Source: Hymenobacter sp. 15J16-1T3B | Lineage (GTDB): Bacteria; Bacteroidota; Bacteroidia; Cytophagales; Hymenobacteraceae | Direction of reading: 5' to 3' | Length of the DNA stretch: 64,000 bases | Assembly: GCF_020711235.1 (NCBI RefSeq) | Contig: NZ_JAJFAV010000003.1 | Coordinates: 186,001-250,000, forward strand | Shown: piece by piece, positions 42,075-49,555 of the stretch | How the letters are laid out: every line of letters begins with the position of its first letter | Numbering within the stretch: the first letter of the stretch is position 1 | The notes under the pieces: generated by a model | What the model was told of the DNA's origin: nothing | The model's database searches: none | What the model saw: the letters and a program-made list of their open reading frames with translations, nothing else | Translations under genes and position numbers: made by a program

Positions 42075-42127
42075 ACCTGCGCCGCAAACCTGCCGCTCCG
42101 GTGAGGCATGGCGCAGCCGGTCGTTCC
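42066..42127 (+). ncRNA. Structured 5' leader hairpin (class unknown)
   Basis: AACGACC (42071-42077) pairs with GGTCGTT (42119-42125), TGCGCC (42078-42083) with GGCGCA (42110-42115) and TGCC (42091-42094) with GGCA (42105-42108), with internal loops. Transcription predicted from the -7 box at 42054 would start at about 42066, so the hairpin would open the receptor mRNA. No riboswitch class recognised. Confidence 0.45.
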
Positions 42128-42159
42128 TGCGCGCCCTGAACCACTGACCGGGACCCTGC

Positions 42160-44820
42160 ATGAGTGAAACGCTACGCTGGTGGCGGCCCGCTGCCGCTCT
42201 TTCCTGCCTTGTTGCCTGGCCGATGGGAGCCGCCACGGCCCAATCGGCGCCCGCCGCTGGCAGCACACCACTTGACTCGGCCCGGCGCGCTGCTATTGCC
42301 CTAAGCGAAGTGGTAGTGGCCGCCTCGCGGGTGGAGGAGAGCCTGCTGCAGTCGCCGGTGACGGTGGAAAAGCTGAACGCGCGGGCGCTGCGCCTGACGC
42401 CGGCGCCCTCGTTCTTCGACGCCATCGAGGGCGTGAAGGGCGTGCAGGTGATTACGCCCAGCTTGGGGTTCAAGGTCATCAACGCCCGCGGTTTCACCAA
42501 CACCACCAACGTGCGCTTCGCCCAGCTCGTCGACGGCGTCGACAACCAGGCCCCGCACATCGGCGGGCCGATTGGGAATGCGCTGGGGCCGAGCGACCTG
42601 GACGTGGCCGCGGTGGAAATTGTGCCGGGTACCGCGGCCGCGCTCTACGGGCTGAACGCCATCAACGGGCTGGCCAATTTCAGCACCCGCAGTCCTTTCG
42701 CTTCCGAAGGGCTGAGCGTGCAGCAGAAAACCGGCGTCAACCACCTTCGCGACCCGGGCAGCGCGGCCCGGCTGTTTTCGGAAACCAGCCTGCGCTACGC
42801 CCGGGCGCTGACGCCCAAGTGGGCGTTCAAAGTCAACGGCACCTACACCCGCGGCTACGACTGGATAGCCAACGACCCGACCGACCTCTACCCGCAGGGC
42901 AACGCCAGCGCGGGCCTGCCCGGCGGCCCCGCCAACCCGGCCTACGACCCGGTCAGCGGCTACGGCAACGAGTCGTCGAACCGCAGCACCTTTGCGCTGG
43001 GGGGCAAAGATTACACCGTGGCCCGCACCGGCTACCGCGAGCTGGACGTGGTGGATTACCGCCTGCGCAACCTCAAAGCCGACGCTGCGCTGCATTTCCG
43101 CCCCGGGGCCCGCACCGAGCTTAGCTACACCTACCGCGTGGCCGGCCTCGACAACGTGTACCAGCGCTCCAACCGCTTCCGGCTGGCCGGCTACACCCTG
43201 CAGCAGCACGCCGTGGCGCTGACCACGCCGGTGGTGCAGGCCCGGGCCTACTTCACCCGCGAAAACACCGGCCGCAGCTACAACCTGCGCTCCGCAGCCG
43301 AAAACCTGGACCGCAGCTTTAAGTCGGATGCGCAGTGGAAAACCGACTACACCGCCGCCTGGAACGCCGCCGTGCAGGCCGGGCAGTCGGTGACGCAGGC
43401 GCACGCCGCGGCCCGCCGCGCTGCCGACGCGGGCCGCCTGCAGCCGGGCACGCCGGCGTTTGAGGCCAAGCTGCGGGAGCTGGCCGGCATCAACAACTGG
43501 GACCAGGGCGCGGCGCTGCGGGTAAAGGCCAACCTGGTTCACGCAGAGGCCCAGGTAGACCTGGCCCAGGCCCTGCGCAACGGCCCCTGGTCCGCGCTAT
43601 CCACCCGCTACGACCTGCGCGCCGGCCTCGACCACCGCACCTACGTCATCGTGCCCGATGGCAACTACTTCATCAACCCCGCGCCGGGCCGCGACCAGTT
43701 CAGCAACCTGAGCTACGGCAAGACCGGCGGTTTCGTGCAGGCCGGCGCCCGGCTCTGGCGGGAGCGGCTGCGCCTGACGGCCACCCTGCGCGCCGACAAA
43801 AACGATTATTTCGCCCTGCGCCTGAATCCCCGGCTGACCGCGGTTCTTTCGCCCACCGCGCGGCACAACTTCCGCCTGAGCTACCAGAGCGGCTACCGCT
43901 TCCCGAGCTTGTTCGAGGGCTTTTCGAACGTGAACAGCGGACAGGTCAAGCGCATCGGTGGGCTGCGGGTAATGTCCGACGGCGTGTTTGAGCGCAGCTA
44001 CCTGCGCAGCAGCATCGACCGGTTCAACGCCGCCGTCACGGCCGACCTCAACGCCAACACCAGCGCCCAGCCCTCAGCCGAGAAGCGCCGCCTCGCCATC
44101 GAGCACAACCAAGGGCTGCTGCGGAAAAATCCCTACACCTACCTGCGGCCCGAACACATTCGCTCCCTGGAGCTGGGCTACAAGGCGGCCCTGCTGCCCG
44201 ACGGCCGCCTGCTCATCGACCTGGATGCGTACTCCAACCGCTACCAAGACTTCATTGCGCAGGTGGAAGCCTACGTGCCGCTCGACGCCGCCGGCCAGCC
44301 GCTCGGCCCCGCCGCCGACCCCAATGCCGTAGCTACGGCCCTCAGCGCCCGCGCCACCCAGGCCCGCTACCGCCTCTGGACCAATTCCCAGAGCCGCGTG
44401 CGCAACTACGGCGGCTCCCTGGGCCTGCGCTACGAGCTGCCCGCCGGCCTGCTGGCCGGGGCCAACGCGACCTACGCCCGCCTGCGCCGCACCGAGTCGG
44501 GCGACGGGCTGGAAGACGGCTTCAACACCCCGCGCTGGACCTACAACCTGAGCTTGGGCCACGACAAACTGCCCGGTGGCTTGGGCTTCGGCCTGAACTA
44601 CCGCTGGCAGCAGCGCTATTATTCTCAGACCTTCCTCGTCAACGGCTACGTGCCGGCTTACGGCACATTAGATGCACAGCTAAGCTACACCGTGCCCAAG
44701 CCCGACCTGCGCTTCAAGCTCGGCGCCACCAATGTGCTGAACGACTACTACGTGTCGTTTCTGGGTGGGCCAAGCGTGGGCGGCTTGTACTACCTTACGG
44801 TGACGTACGGGCTGAATTGA
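42160..44820 (+). CDS. TonB-dependent receptor, ModE-linked
   Basis: An 886-aa outer-membrane receptor with a signal peptide (ending GAATAQSAPA), a plug domain (VINARGFTNTTNVRFAQLVD, AVEIVPGTAAALYGLNAING) and a beta-barrel ending in LTVTYGLN. It has no carboxypeptidase-like N-terminal domain, unlike the three receptors at 46-55 kb. The position next to a ModE-like regulator and a ModE-type palindrome suggests uptake of molybdate or a molybdenum chelate, but this is inference. A lipoprotein gene starts 5 bp after its stop. Confidence 0.85.
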   Translation: MSETLRWWRPAAALSCLVAWPMGAATAQSAPAAGSTPLDSARRAAIALSEVVVAASRVEESLLQSPVTVEKLNARALRLTPAPSFFDAIEGVKGVQVITPSLGFKVINARGFTNTTNVRFAQLVDGVDNQAPHIGGPIGNALGPSDLDVAAVEIVPGTAAALYGLNAINGLANFSTRSPFASEGLSVQQKTGVNHLRDPGSAARLFSETSLRYARALTPKWAFKVNGTYTRGYDWIANDPTDLYPQGNASAGLPGGPANPAYDPVSGYGNESSNRSTFALGGKDYTVARTGYRELDVVDYRLRNLKADAALHFRPGARTELSYTYRVAGLDNVYQRSNRFRLAGYTLQQHAVALTTPVVQARAYFTRENTGRSYNLRSAAENLDRSFKSDAQWKTDYTAAWNAAVQAGQSVTQAHAAARRAADAGRLQPGTPAFEAKLRELAGINNWDQGAALRVKANLVHAEAQVDLAQALRNGPWSALSTRYDLRAGLDHRTYVIVPDGNYFINPAPGRDQFSNLSYGKTGGFVQAGARLWRERLRLTATLRADKNDYFALRLNPRLTAVLSPTARHNFRLSYQSGYRFPSLFEGFSNVNSGQVKRIGGLRVMSDGVFERSYLRSSIDRFNAAVTADLNANTSAQPSAEKRRLAIEHNQGLLRKNPYTYLRPEHIRSLELGYKAALLPDGRLLIDLDAYSNRYQDFIAQVEAYVPLDAAGQPLGPAADPNAVATALSARATQARYRLWTNSQSRVRNYGGSLGLRYELPAGLLAGANATYARLRRTESGDGLEDGFNTPRWTYNLSLGHDKLPGGLGFGLNYRWQQRYYSQTFLVNGYVPAYGTLDAQLSYTVPKPDLRFKLGATNVLNDYYVSFLGGPSVGGLYYLTVTYGLN

Positions 44821-44825
44821 CGCTT

Positions 44826-45353
44826 ATGCTGCTGCGATTATTGATCTGGGCTTGCCTGCTTCCGTTAGGTGTTGCCTGCCAATCACCTGAATCACCTGTC
44901 ACTGGTGCAGCACTCGTGGTACCTCCACTGTTGAAAATGGTCAGGTCGCCAGGATTGACCGTGCTGCCGTACGATTCCGCTGAGTATGGGAGCTTTCTAG
45001 AAGGCAAGGCTACCGCATTAAGTGCGCAGGATCTGAATCAAATTGAGTGGTTGCTTCAGGCTTGCATCGGGGAGTACAACCAAGCGGAAGAGCAACGGTT
45101 GCAACGACTGGCTCCTCAAGAATCGGTGGACAAATCGTCGCTTATTTGGCTTCAACACTACAACCGACAGGCAGTGCCAGTAACAAACAAGCGCGGTGAG
45201 AAAGAAGTATGGGTGAATTGTTTTTGCAAAGGGCCCCGCAACTGGCGTACTCAATTGGTCCGGGCCAAGGACGGTGGCAAATGTTACTTCAGCGTCCGAC
45301 TGAATCTAGCCACGAATCAGTGGACCGACCTGCTCATCAACGGTGAAGCCTGA
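44826..45353 (+). CDS. Small secreted/lipoprotein-like hypothetical
   Basis: A 175-aa protein starting 5 bp after the receptor stop. The N-terminus is hydrophobic and ends in a Cys (LIWACLLPLGVACQSPES). The lipobox is imperfect because Gly, not Leu, is at -3. The middle contains LNQIEWLLQACIGEYNQAEE and the C-terminal part WVNCFCKGPRNW, with a final DGGKCYFSVRLNL. I recognise no family. It is visibly less GC-rich than its neighbours. The ATG at 44826 is preferred over a TTG overlapping the receptor stop. Confidence 0.65.
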   Translation: MLLRLLIWACLLPLGVACQSPESPVTGAALVVPPLLKMVRSPGLTVLPYDSAEYGSFLEGKATALSAQDLNQIEWLLQACIGEYNQAEEQRLQRLAPQESVDKSSLIWLQHYNRQAVPVTNKRGEKEVWVNCFCKGPRNWRTQLVRAKDGGKCYFSVRLNLATNQWTDLLINGEA

Positions 45354-45396
45354 TACCCATACGATGCCCGCGGGCTGCTCCGCGCCCCTTCATCGC

Positions 45397-46509
45397 CTAA
45401 TCCCGCTCAAACTTCTCGATGTCCGGTTTCGGCGGCAGCTCGCTGATGTAAAACGCGGCAATGGCGCGGGCGAAGCGCGGCAGCAGCTCCCCGTCGTTGG
45501 AAAGCACAATGAAGGTGTAGCCCTGCTGGGGAAAGCGCCACACGTCGCCGAGGCCGGGGCCACCGCTGTGCCCGCCGTAGGTGGTGCCAGCCTCGGTTTC
45601 CACGGCCCAGCCCACCTGCGAGAACCCCGCGTCTGCGGCTCCGATTTTGCCCCGCTGGTAGATGTAAGTGTCGGCGAAGCTGCGCGGAAAAAGCGTGCCG
45701 TTGTCCAGGCCGGCGGCCCAGTTGGCCAGGTCGCTGATGGAAGCGAAGTAGCCGCCCGCGGGGTAGGTATACTGCGGGTAGAGGAATTTGTAGGCCTGCG
45801 GCTTGCCGTTCAGCTCGTAGTAGGTCGTGGCCTTTTGCGCCAGCACGTCGGTGCGCAGGTACTGGCCCTTCACGCGGTATTCCATGTCGAAGGCGCCGTC
45901 GCGCATGCCCAGGGGCGTGGCCACTTCGTCGCGCAGCAGCTGCACGAAGGGCTTCTGGTAAATCCGCTCCAAAATGTAGGAAAGGATCATGAAGTCGGAC
46001 TGCCCGTACTGTTCCTTGGTGCCCGGCTGAAAGAGCAGGGGTGCCTGTTTGACCAAGCGCACAATGCGGCTGGTGGGCAGGTAGACGTTGCTTTCGTAGT
46101 AGTCCGGAATGCCGCTGGAGTGGCTCACCAGGTGCTTGACGCGCACCGGCTGCCACGCCGCGGGCACCGAATCCAGGTACGTACCGATGGGGTCTTCCAG
46201 GTTGATTTTGCCGGCGTGCATGGTTTTGAGCAGCAGCGTCGAAGTCAGCAGCTTGGTGCAGGAGGCAATCTGGAAGTTGGTGTGCTCGGTCACCTTGTTC
46301 TGCCAGTCCAAGTTGGCGAGGCCGTAGGTGGTTTTCTTAAGGATTTGGCCATCTTTCACCACCGCCACGGCCAGGCCCGGAATGCGCAGCTCGCGCATTT
46401 TCTGCTCCACGAAAGCATCCACTCGTTTGCCGGCGGCCCGCTGGGCATTGCGCCCCAGGCCGGGCAAGCTGAGCACGAGGAGGACAAGGAAAACTAAGGC
46501 AACTTTCAT
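45397..46509 (-). CDS. Serine hydrolase (class C beta-lactamase-like)
   Basis: A 370-aa exported hydrolase of the class C beta-lactamase/penicillin-binding-protein-like family. The SxxK motif is in QIASCTKLLTS (residues about 80-90). The second motif appears as YGQSD in EQYGQSDFMIL, instead of YxN. The third looks like GGHSGG rather than KTG. The N-terminus is a signal peptide (MKVALVFLVLLVLSLPGLG). It follows the receptor at 46558 by 48 bp on the same strand, so the two are probably an operon. An esterase or peptidase role is more likely than antibiotic resistance. Confidence 0.85.
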   Translation of the reverse strand: MKVALVFLVLLVLSLPGLGRNAQRAAGKRVDAFVEQKMRELRIPGLAVAVVKDGQILKKTTYGLANLDWQNKVTEHTNFQIASCTKLLTSTLLLKTMHAGKINLEDPIGTYLDSVPAAWQPVRVKHLVSHSSGIPDYYESNVYLPTSRIVRLVKQAPLLFQPGTKEQYGQSDFMILSYILERIYQKPFVQLLRDEVATPLGMRDGAFDMEYRVKGQYLRTDVLAQKATTYYELNGKPQAYKFLYPQYTYPAGGYFASISDLANWAAGLDNGTLFPRSFADTYIYQRGKIGAADAGFSQVGWAVETEAGTTYGGHSGGPGLGDVWRFPQQGYTFIVLSNDGELLPRFARAIAAFYISELPPKPDIEKFERD

Positions 46510-46557
46510 GGGTAAAATGGTCGGGGAGCAAGGAAGGATGAGGGTTGACCAGGGCCG

Positions 46558-49125
46558 CTAGCCGTTGCTGCCGCCGCCCTGCTTCTGGTCGTCGTTCTGG
46601 ATGGTCTTCTTCGGCCGGCTCTGGTTGTCCATCTTGCCGAAGCGGTAGAAGAAGCTCACCCGGATCTGCCGGTTGTAGAAGTAGCTGTTGTTTTCGTAGT
46701 CGAATGCGGGCGACACCAGGTCGTTGCGGAAGGCTAGGCGGGCGTTGAATGGGTTGATGACGGCCACCACCACGTTGGCTTTCTTGTCCCAGAACTCCTT
46801 CTTGGCCCCCAGGCTGTAGATGCGGTAGCCCGAATTGCGGCCCTGCAAGGTTACTTGGCGCGAGTTGGCGAAGGCGAAGAACTGCGCGCTCCAACCTTTC
46901 TCAAACTGCCAGGAGGAGTTCAGGTTCAGGTTGAACATGCCCCCGCTGTTGGTCAGGCCCAGCGCCGGGCTGCTCACCTTGCGCCAGTAGAAGTTCACGT
47001 TGCCGCTCAGGCTCCATTTGTCCGTCAGCTTGGTCGAGCCGAAGGCGGAGAGGCCGTAGTTGGCGTTGCGGGCCAGGTTGCGGTAGGTGGTGTAGAGGAT
47101 GCGCGTGGTGTCGGCGGTGGCCAGCAGCTCGTTGCCGGGCACCAGGCGCGCCACGCTTTCGATGGCGTTGTTGGTCTGCCGCCAATAGCTCGACAGCGTC
47201 ACCGAGCTTTTCTTGATGAAAGTTGTGTAGCTCAGCTCGTAGGCGTCGGTCAGTTCCGCGTTGAGGGTAGGGTTGCCCGACGACACGTTGCGCCGGTCCG
47301 CCGTATTGACGTACGGGTTCAAATACCAGATGCCCGGCCGCTGAATGCGCCGCGAGTAGCTCAGCTTGAGCGTGTGGTCGGGCGTAACTGCCCAGGCCGC
47401 CATCAGGTTGGGCGCCAGGTTCGTGTAGGTGGTGCGCAGCGAGGTGCCGCTGCTCCGGAACTCGCCGTTGATGCGGGTGTGCTCCAGGCGGCTGCCGGCC
47501 TTGAAAGTCCACTTCTTGCCGAGCGCGAAGCCGTAGGACGCGTAGCCGGCGTACACGTTCTGGTCGTAGCCGAACTCGTTGGAGCGCTGCGGCACCGGCC
47601 GGAAGCCGCGCCCGTCCAGCACGGAGTCCGCCTCGATGCGGTAGTCGCTGTCGACGTGGCGCAGGATGGTTTTTACGCCCGTTTCCAGCGTCTGGGTGCT
47701 GTCGAGCGGCTGCACGTAGTCGGCCTGCAGGGTGATTTCGCGGTTGTGGTTGTCGTTGCGGCTCTTCTCGCGGTAGTCGGTCAGCTCGCCGCGCTGCTGG
47801 TCCAGCTGGTAGCGGGTGCGGCCCAGGTTCAGGCTGTAGAGACCGAGCACGCTCAGCTCCTGCTTGGGCTTGGCAAACTGCTTGGTGTAGCCCAGGTTCA
47901 CGTCCACGTTGCCGTTGCCGTCGCGCGTGTCGATGTCGCGGTTGTAGGCATCCAGGAACAGCGGCCGCAGCGCGTCGGCCTCGGTGCGAAACAGCTGGTA
48001 GGAGGTGTACTGCGACCGGTCGTTGAGAAAGCCGCGGTAATTGCCCTGCACGCCCAAGCTCAGCACGTCCTTCGGGGTCAGGTCGTAGTCCAGCCCCAGG
48101 TTGCCCCAAAAGCCCCAGCCCATGTTGGTGAAGCGCCCGTTTTGCAGCAGCAGGCTCTGGGTCGTGTCGGTGAGGTAGTCGCGGCGGCGGGCCGCGCTCT
48201 TGGCGATGTTGTAGAAGGGGTTGGCGCCCAGCCCGGTGTTCAGGCCCAGCTTGCCGCGGCGCTGGTTGAAGTTGCCGTTCACGTAGGCGTTGCGGTTGCT
48301 CACGCCCGCCCCGAGGTTGCCGTTCTTGCCCTCCAGGTTGTTTTTCTTCAAAATGATGTTGACCACCCCGGCCGTGCCTTCCGCGTCGTACTTGGCCGAG
48401 GGCGCGGTAATCACCTCCACCGATTTGATCTGGTCGGCCGGAATCTGCTTGAGGGCCTCGGCCAGGTTGGTGGCCAGCAGGGTGGAGGGCTTGCCGTTCA
48501 CCAGCACCCGGATGTTGCTGGAGCCGCGCAGCTGCAGGTTGCCGTCGAGGTCCACCGTGAGCAGGGGGGCTTTCTGCAGCACGTCGGCCGCGGTACCGCC
48601 CGAGTTGGTCAGGTCCTTGTCGGCGTTGTACACGATGCGGTCCACCTTGCTTTCTACCAGGGCCCGTTCGCCCGTTACTTTCACCTCGCTCAGCTGCGTG
48701 GCCGTGGCGGCCAGCAGCACCGGCGGCAGCTCCAGCACCAGCCGCTCGGCCGTCACCACTACCGGTACCCGCTGCGCCTGGTAGCCCACGAAGCTCACGG
48801 CCAGCGTGTACTCGCCCACCGGCACGTTGCCGAGCACGAAGGCGCCCTTTTCGTCGCAGGCGCCGGCCAGCACGGCCTTTTCGCTGCCCTGGGCCAGCAA
48901 GGCCACCGTGGCAAACTCCACGGGCTGCTTGGTGGCCGCGTTCTGCACCGTGCCCGTGATGCGGCCGGTAGTTTTGGCGGCCGTGCTGCCGGGCGCCGCG
49001 GCGGTTTGGGCCGCGGCCGGGGCGGCCGCTCCCAGCAGCAGGGTCAGCGTCAAGCCAGCCGCGCCGGTGCGCGAAACCCGGGCCAGTTGCGCCCACGGTT
49101 GGGGAAGCAGGGTAACTCTTTTCAT
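46558..49125 (-). CDS. TonB-dependent receptor, beta-barrel family (1)
   Basis: An 855-aa outer-membrane receptor. Signal peptide, carboxypeptidase-regulatory-like beta domain (GRITGTVQNAATKQPVEFAT, SFVGYQAQRVPVVVT), plug (LSEVKVTGERALVESKVDRI, IRVLVNGKPSTLLATNLAEA, VEVITAPSAKYDAEGTAGVV) and a barrel of the OMP_b-brl_3 type ending with QIRVSFFYRFGKM. The substrate is unknown. Two TACGAA-type palindromes lie upstream (49147 and 49305). The serine hydrolase gene follows by 48 bp. The ATG at 49125 begins the signal peptide. Confidence 0.88.
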   Translation of the reverse strand: MKRVTLLPQPWAQLARVSRTGAAGLTLTLLLGAAAPAAAQTAAAPGSTAAKTTGRITGTVQNAATKQPVEFATVALLAQGSEKAVLAGACDEKGAFVLGNVPVGEYTLAVSFVGYQAQRVPVVVTAERLVLELPPVLLAATATQLSEVKVTGERALVESKVDRIVYNADKDLTNSGGTAADVLQKAPLLTVDLDGNLQLRGSSNIRVLVNGKPSTLLATNLAEALKQIPADQIKSVEVITAPSAKYDAEGTAGVVNIILKKNNLEGKNGNLGAGVSNRNAYVNGNFNQRRGKLGLNTGLGANPFYNIAKSAARRRDYLTDTTQSLLLQNGRFTNMGWGFWGNLGLDYDLTPKDVLSLGVQGNYRGFLNDRSQYTSYQLFRTEADALRPLFLDAYNRDIDTRDGNGNVDVNLGYTKQFAKPKQELSVLGLYSLNLGRTRYQLDQQRGELTDYREKSRNDNHNREITLQADYVQPLDSTQTLETGVKTILRHVDSDYRIEADSVLDGRGFRPVPQRSNEFGYDQNVYAGYASYGFALGKKWTFKAGSRLEHTRINGEFRSSGTSLRTTYTNLAPNLMAAWAVTPDHTLKLSYSRRIQRPGIWYLNPYVNTADRRNVSSGNPTLNAELTDAYELSYTTFIKKSSVTLSSYWRQTNNAIESVARLVPGNELLATADTTRILYTTYRNLARNANYGLSAFGSTKLTDKWSLSGNVNFYWRKVSSPALGLTNSGGMFNLNLNSSWQFEKGWSAQFFAFANSRQVTLQGRNSGYRIYSLGAKKEFWDKKANVVVAVINPFNARLAFRNDLVSPAFDYENNSYFYNRQIRVSFFYRFGKMDNQSRPKKTIQNDDQKQGGGSNG

Positions 49126-49146
49126 AGCAAGTAGGGCAGGAGTTTG

Positions 49147-49162
49147 TACGAAGATTTTCGTA
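49147..49162. promoter_or_regulatory. Palindromic operator candidate Op1 (TACGAA-N4-TTCGTA)
   Basis: TACGAA-GATT-TTCGTA, perfect 6-bp arms with a 4-nt spacer, 22 bp upstream of receptor 1. Same architecture as Op2-Op4. Confidence 0.7.
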
Positions 49163-49555
49163 TAATTTGGTCGGCGGCGGGCCAATGGTCGGTGACCAGG
49201 TGGGTTGGAGGTTGGCAAGTGAGGGAAGGGGCGGAGCCTTAACGGCGGCTCAACGCGCAATTCAGGCCAAAGACCGGGAAGTATTTTCGCCGTTGCATAT
49301 AAACGACGAATAATTTCGTATTATGGGTAAAGCGTTGATTTATAGCTGTAAAAAATGAGTAGTCGGGTGCGAAAGCGCATCACAAGAGCGCATTGCCGCC
49401 GGCCTCCAAGGAAACGCCCGGCCCCCGGCCTCAACCGCCAAGCGCAACCACAGCGTCCCGTTGTTCGGGCCGCGGTGGCTGCGCTGCGGGCACTCAGTCC
49501 TGAAAAAACGACGGCCTTAAGCTGCTTGACGTCGTGCGTGTTGGCGGCAGGGCGG
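49163..49555. promoter_or_regulatory. Regulatory gap upstream of receptor 1
   Basis: About 390 bp with no credible gene. It contains Op2 at 49305-49320 (GACGAA-TAAT-TTCGTA) followed on the minus strand by a degenerate -7-like GTCGTTTA. A long antisense reading frame that runs through here has no promoter or domain support. Confidence 0.5.
49305..49320. promoter_or_regulatory. Palindromic operator candidate Op2
   Basis: GACGAA-TAAT-TTCGTA: 5 of 6 arm positions are symmetrical. It sits just upstream of a degenerate -7 box on the minus strand, the same relative position as Op4 has to its promoter. Confidence 0.6.

Noticed and set aside
42066-42127. Cobalamin riboswitch before the ModE-linked receptor
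   Set aside because: CAAACCTGCC recalls part of the B12 box, but the remaining conserved elements and the long multi-stem fold are missing. I leave the class unknown.
45397-46509. Antibiotic-resistance beta-lactamase
   Set aside because: SxxK is present, but the usual YxN and KTG motifs are altered and the context is a receptor operon, so a peptidase or esterase role is more likely.
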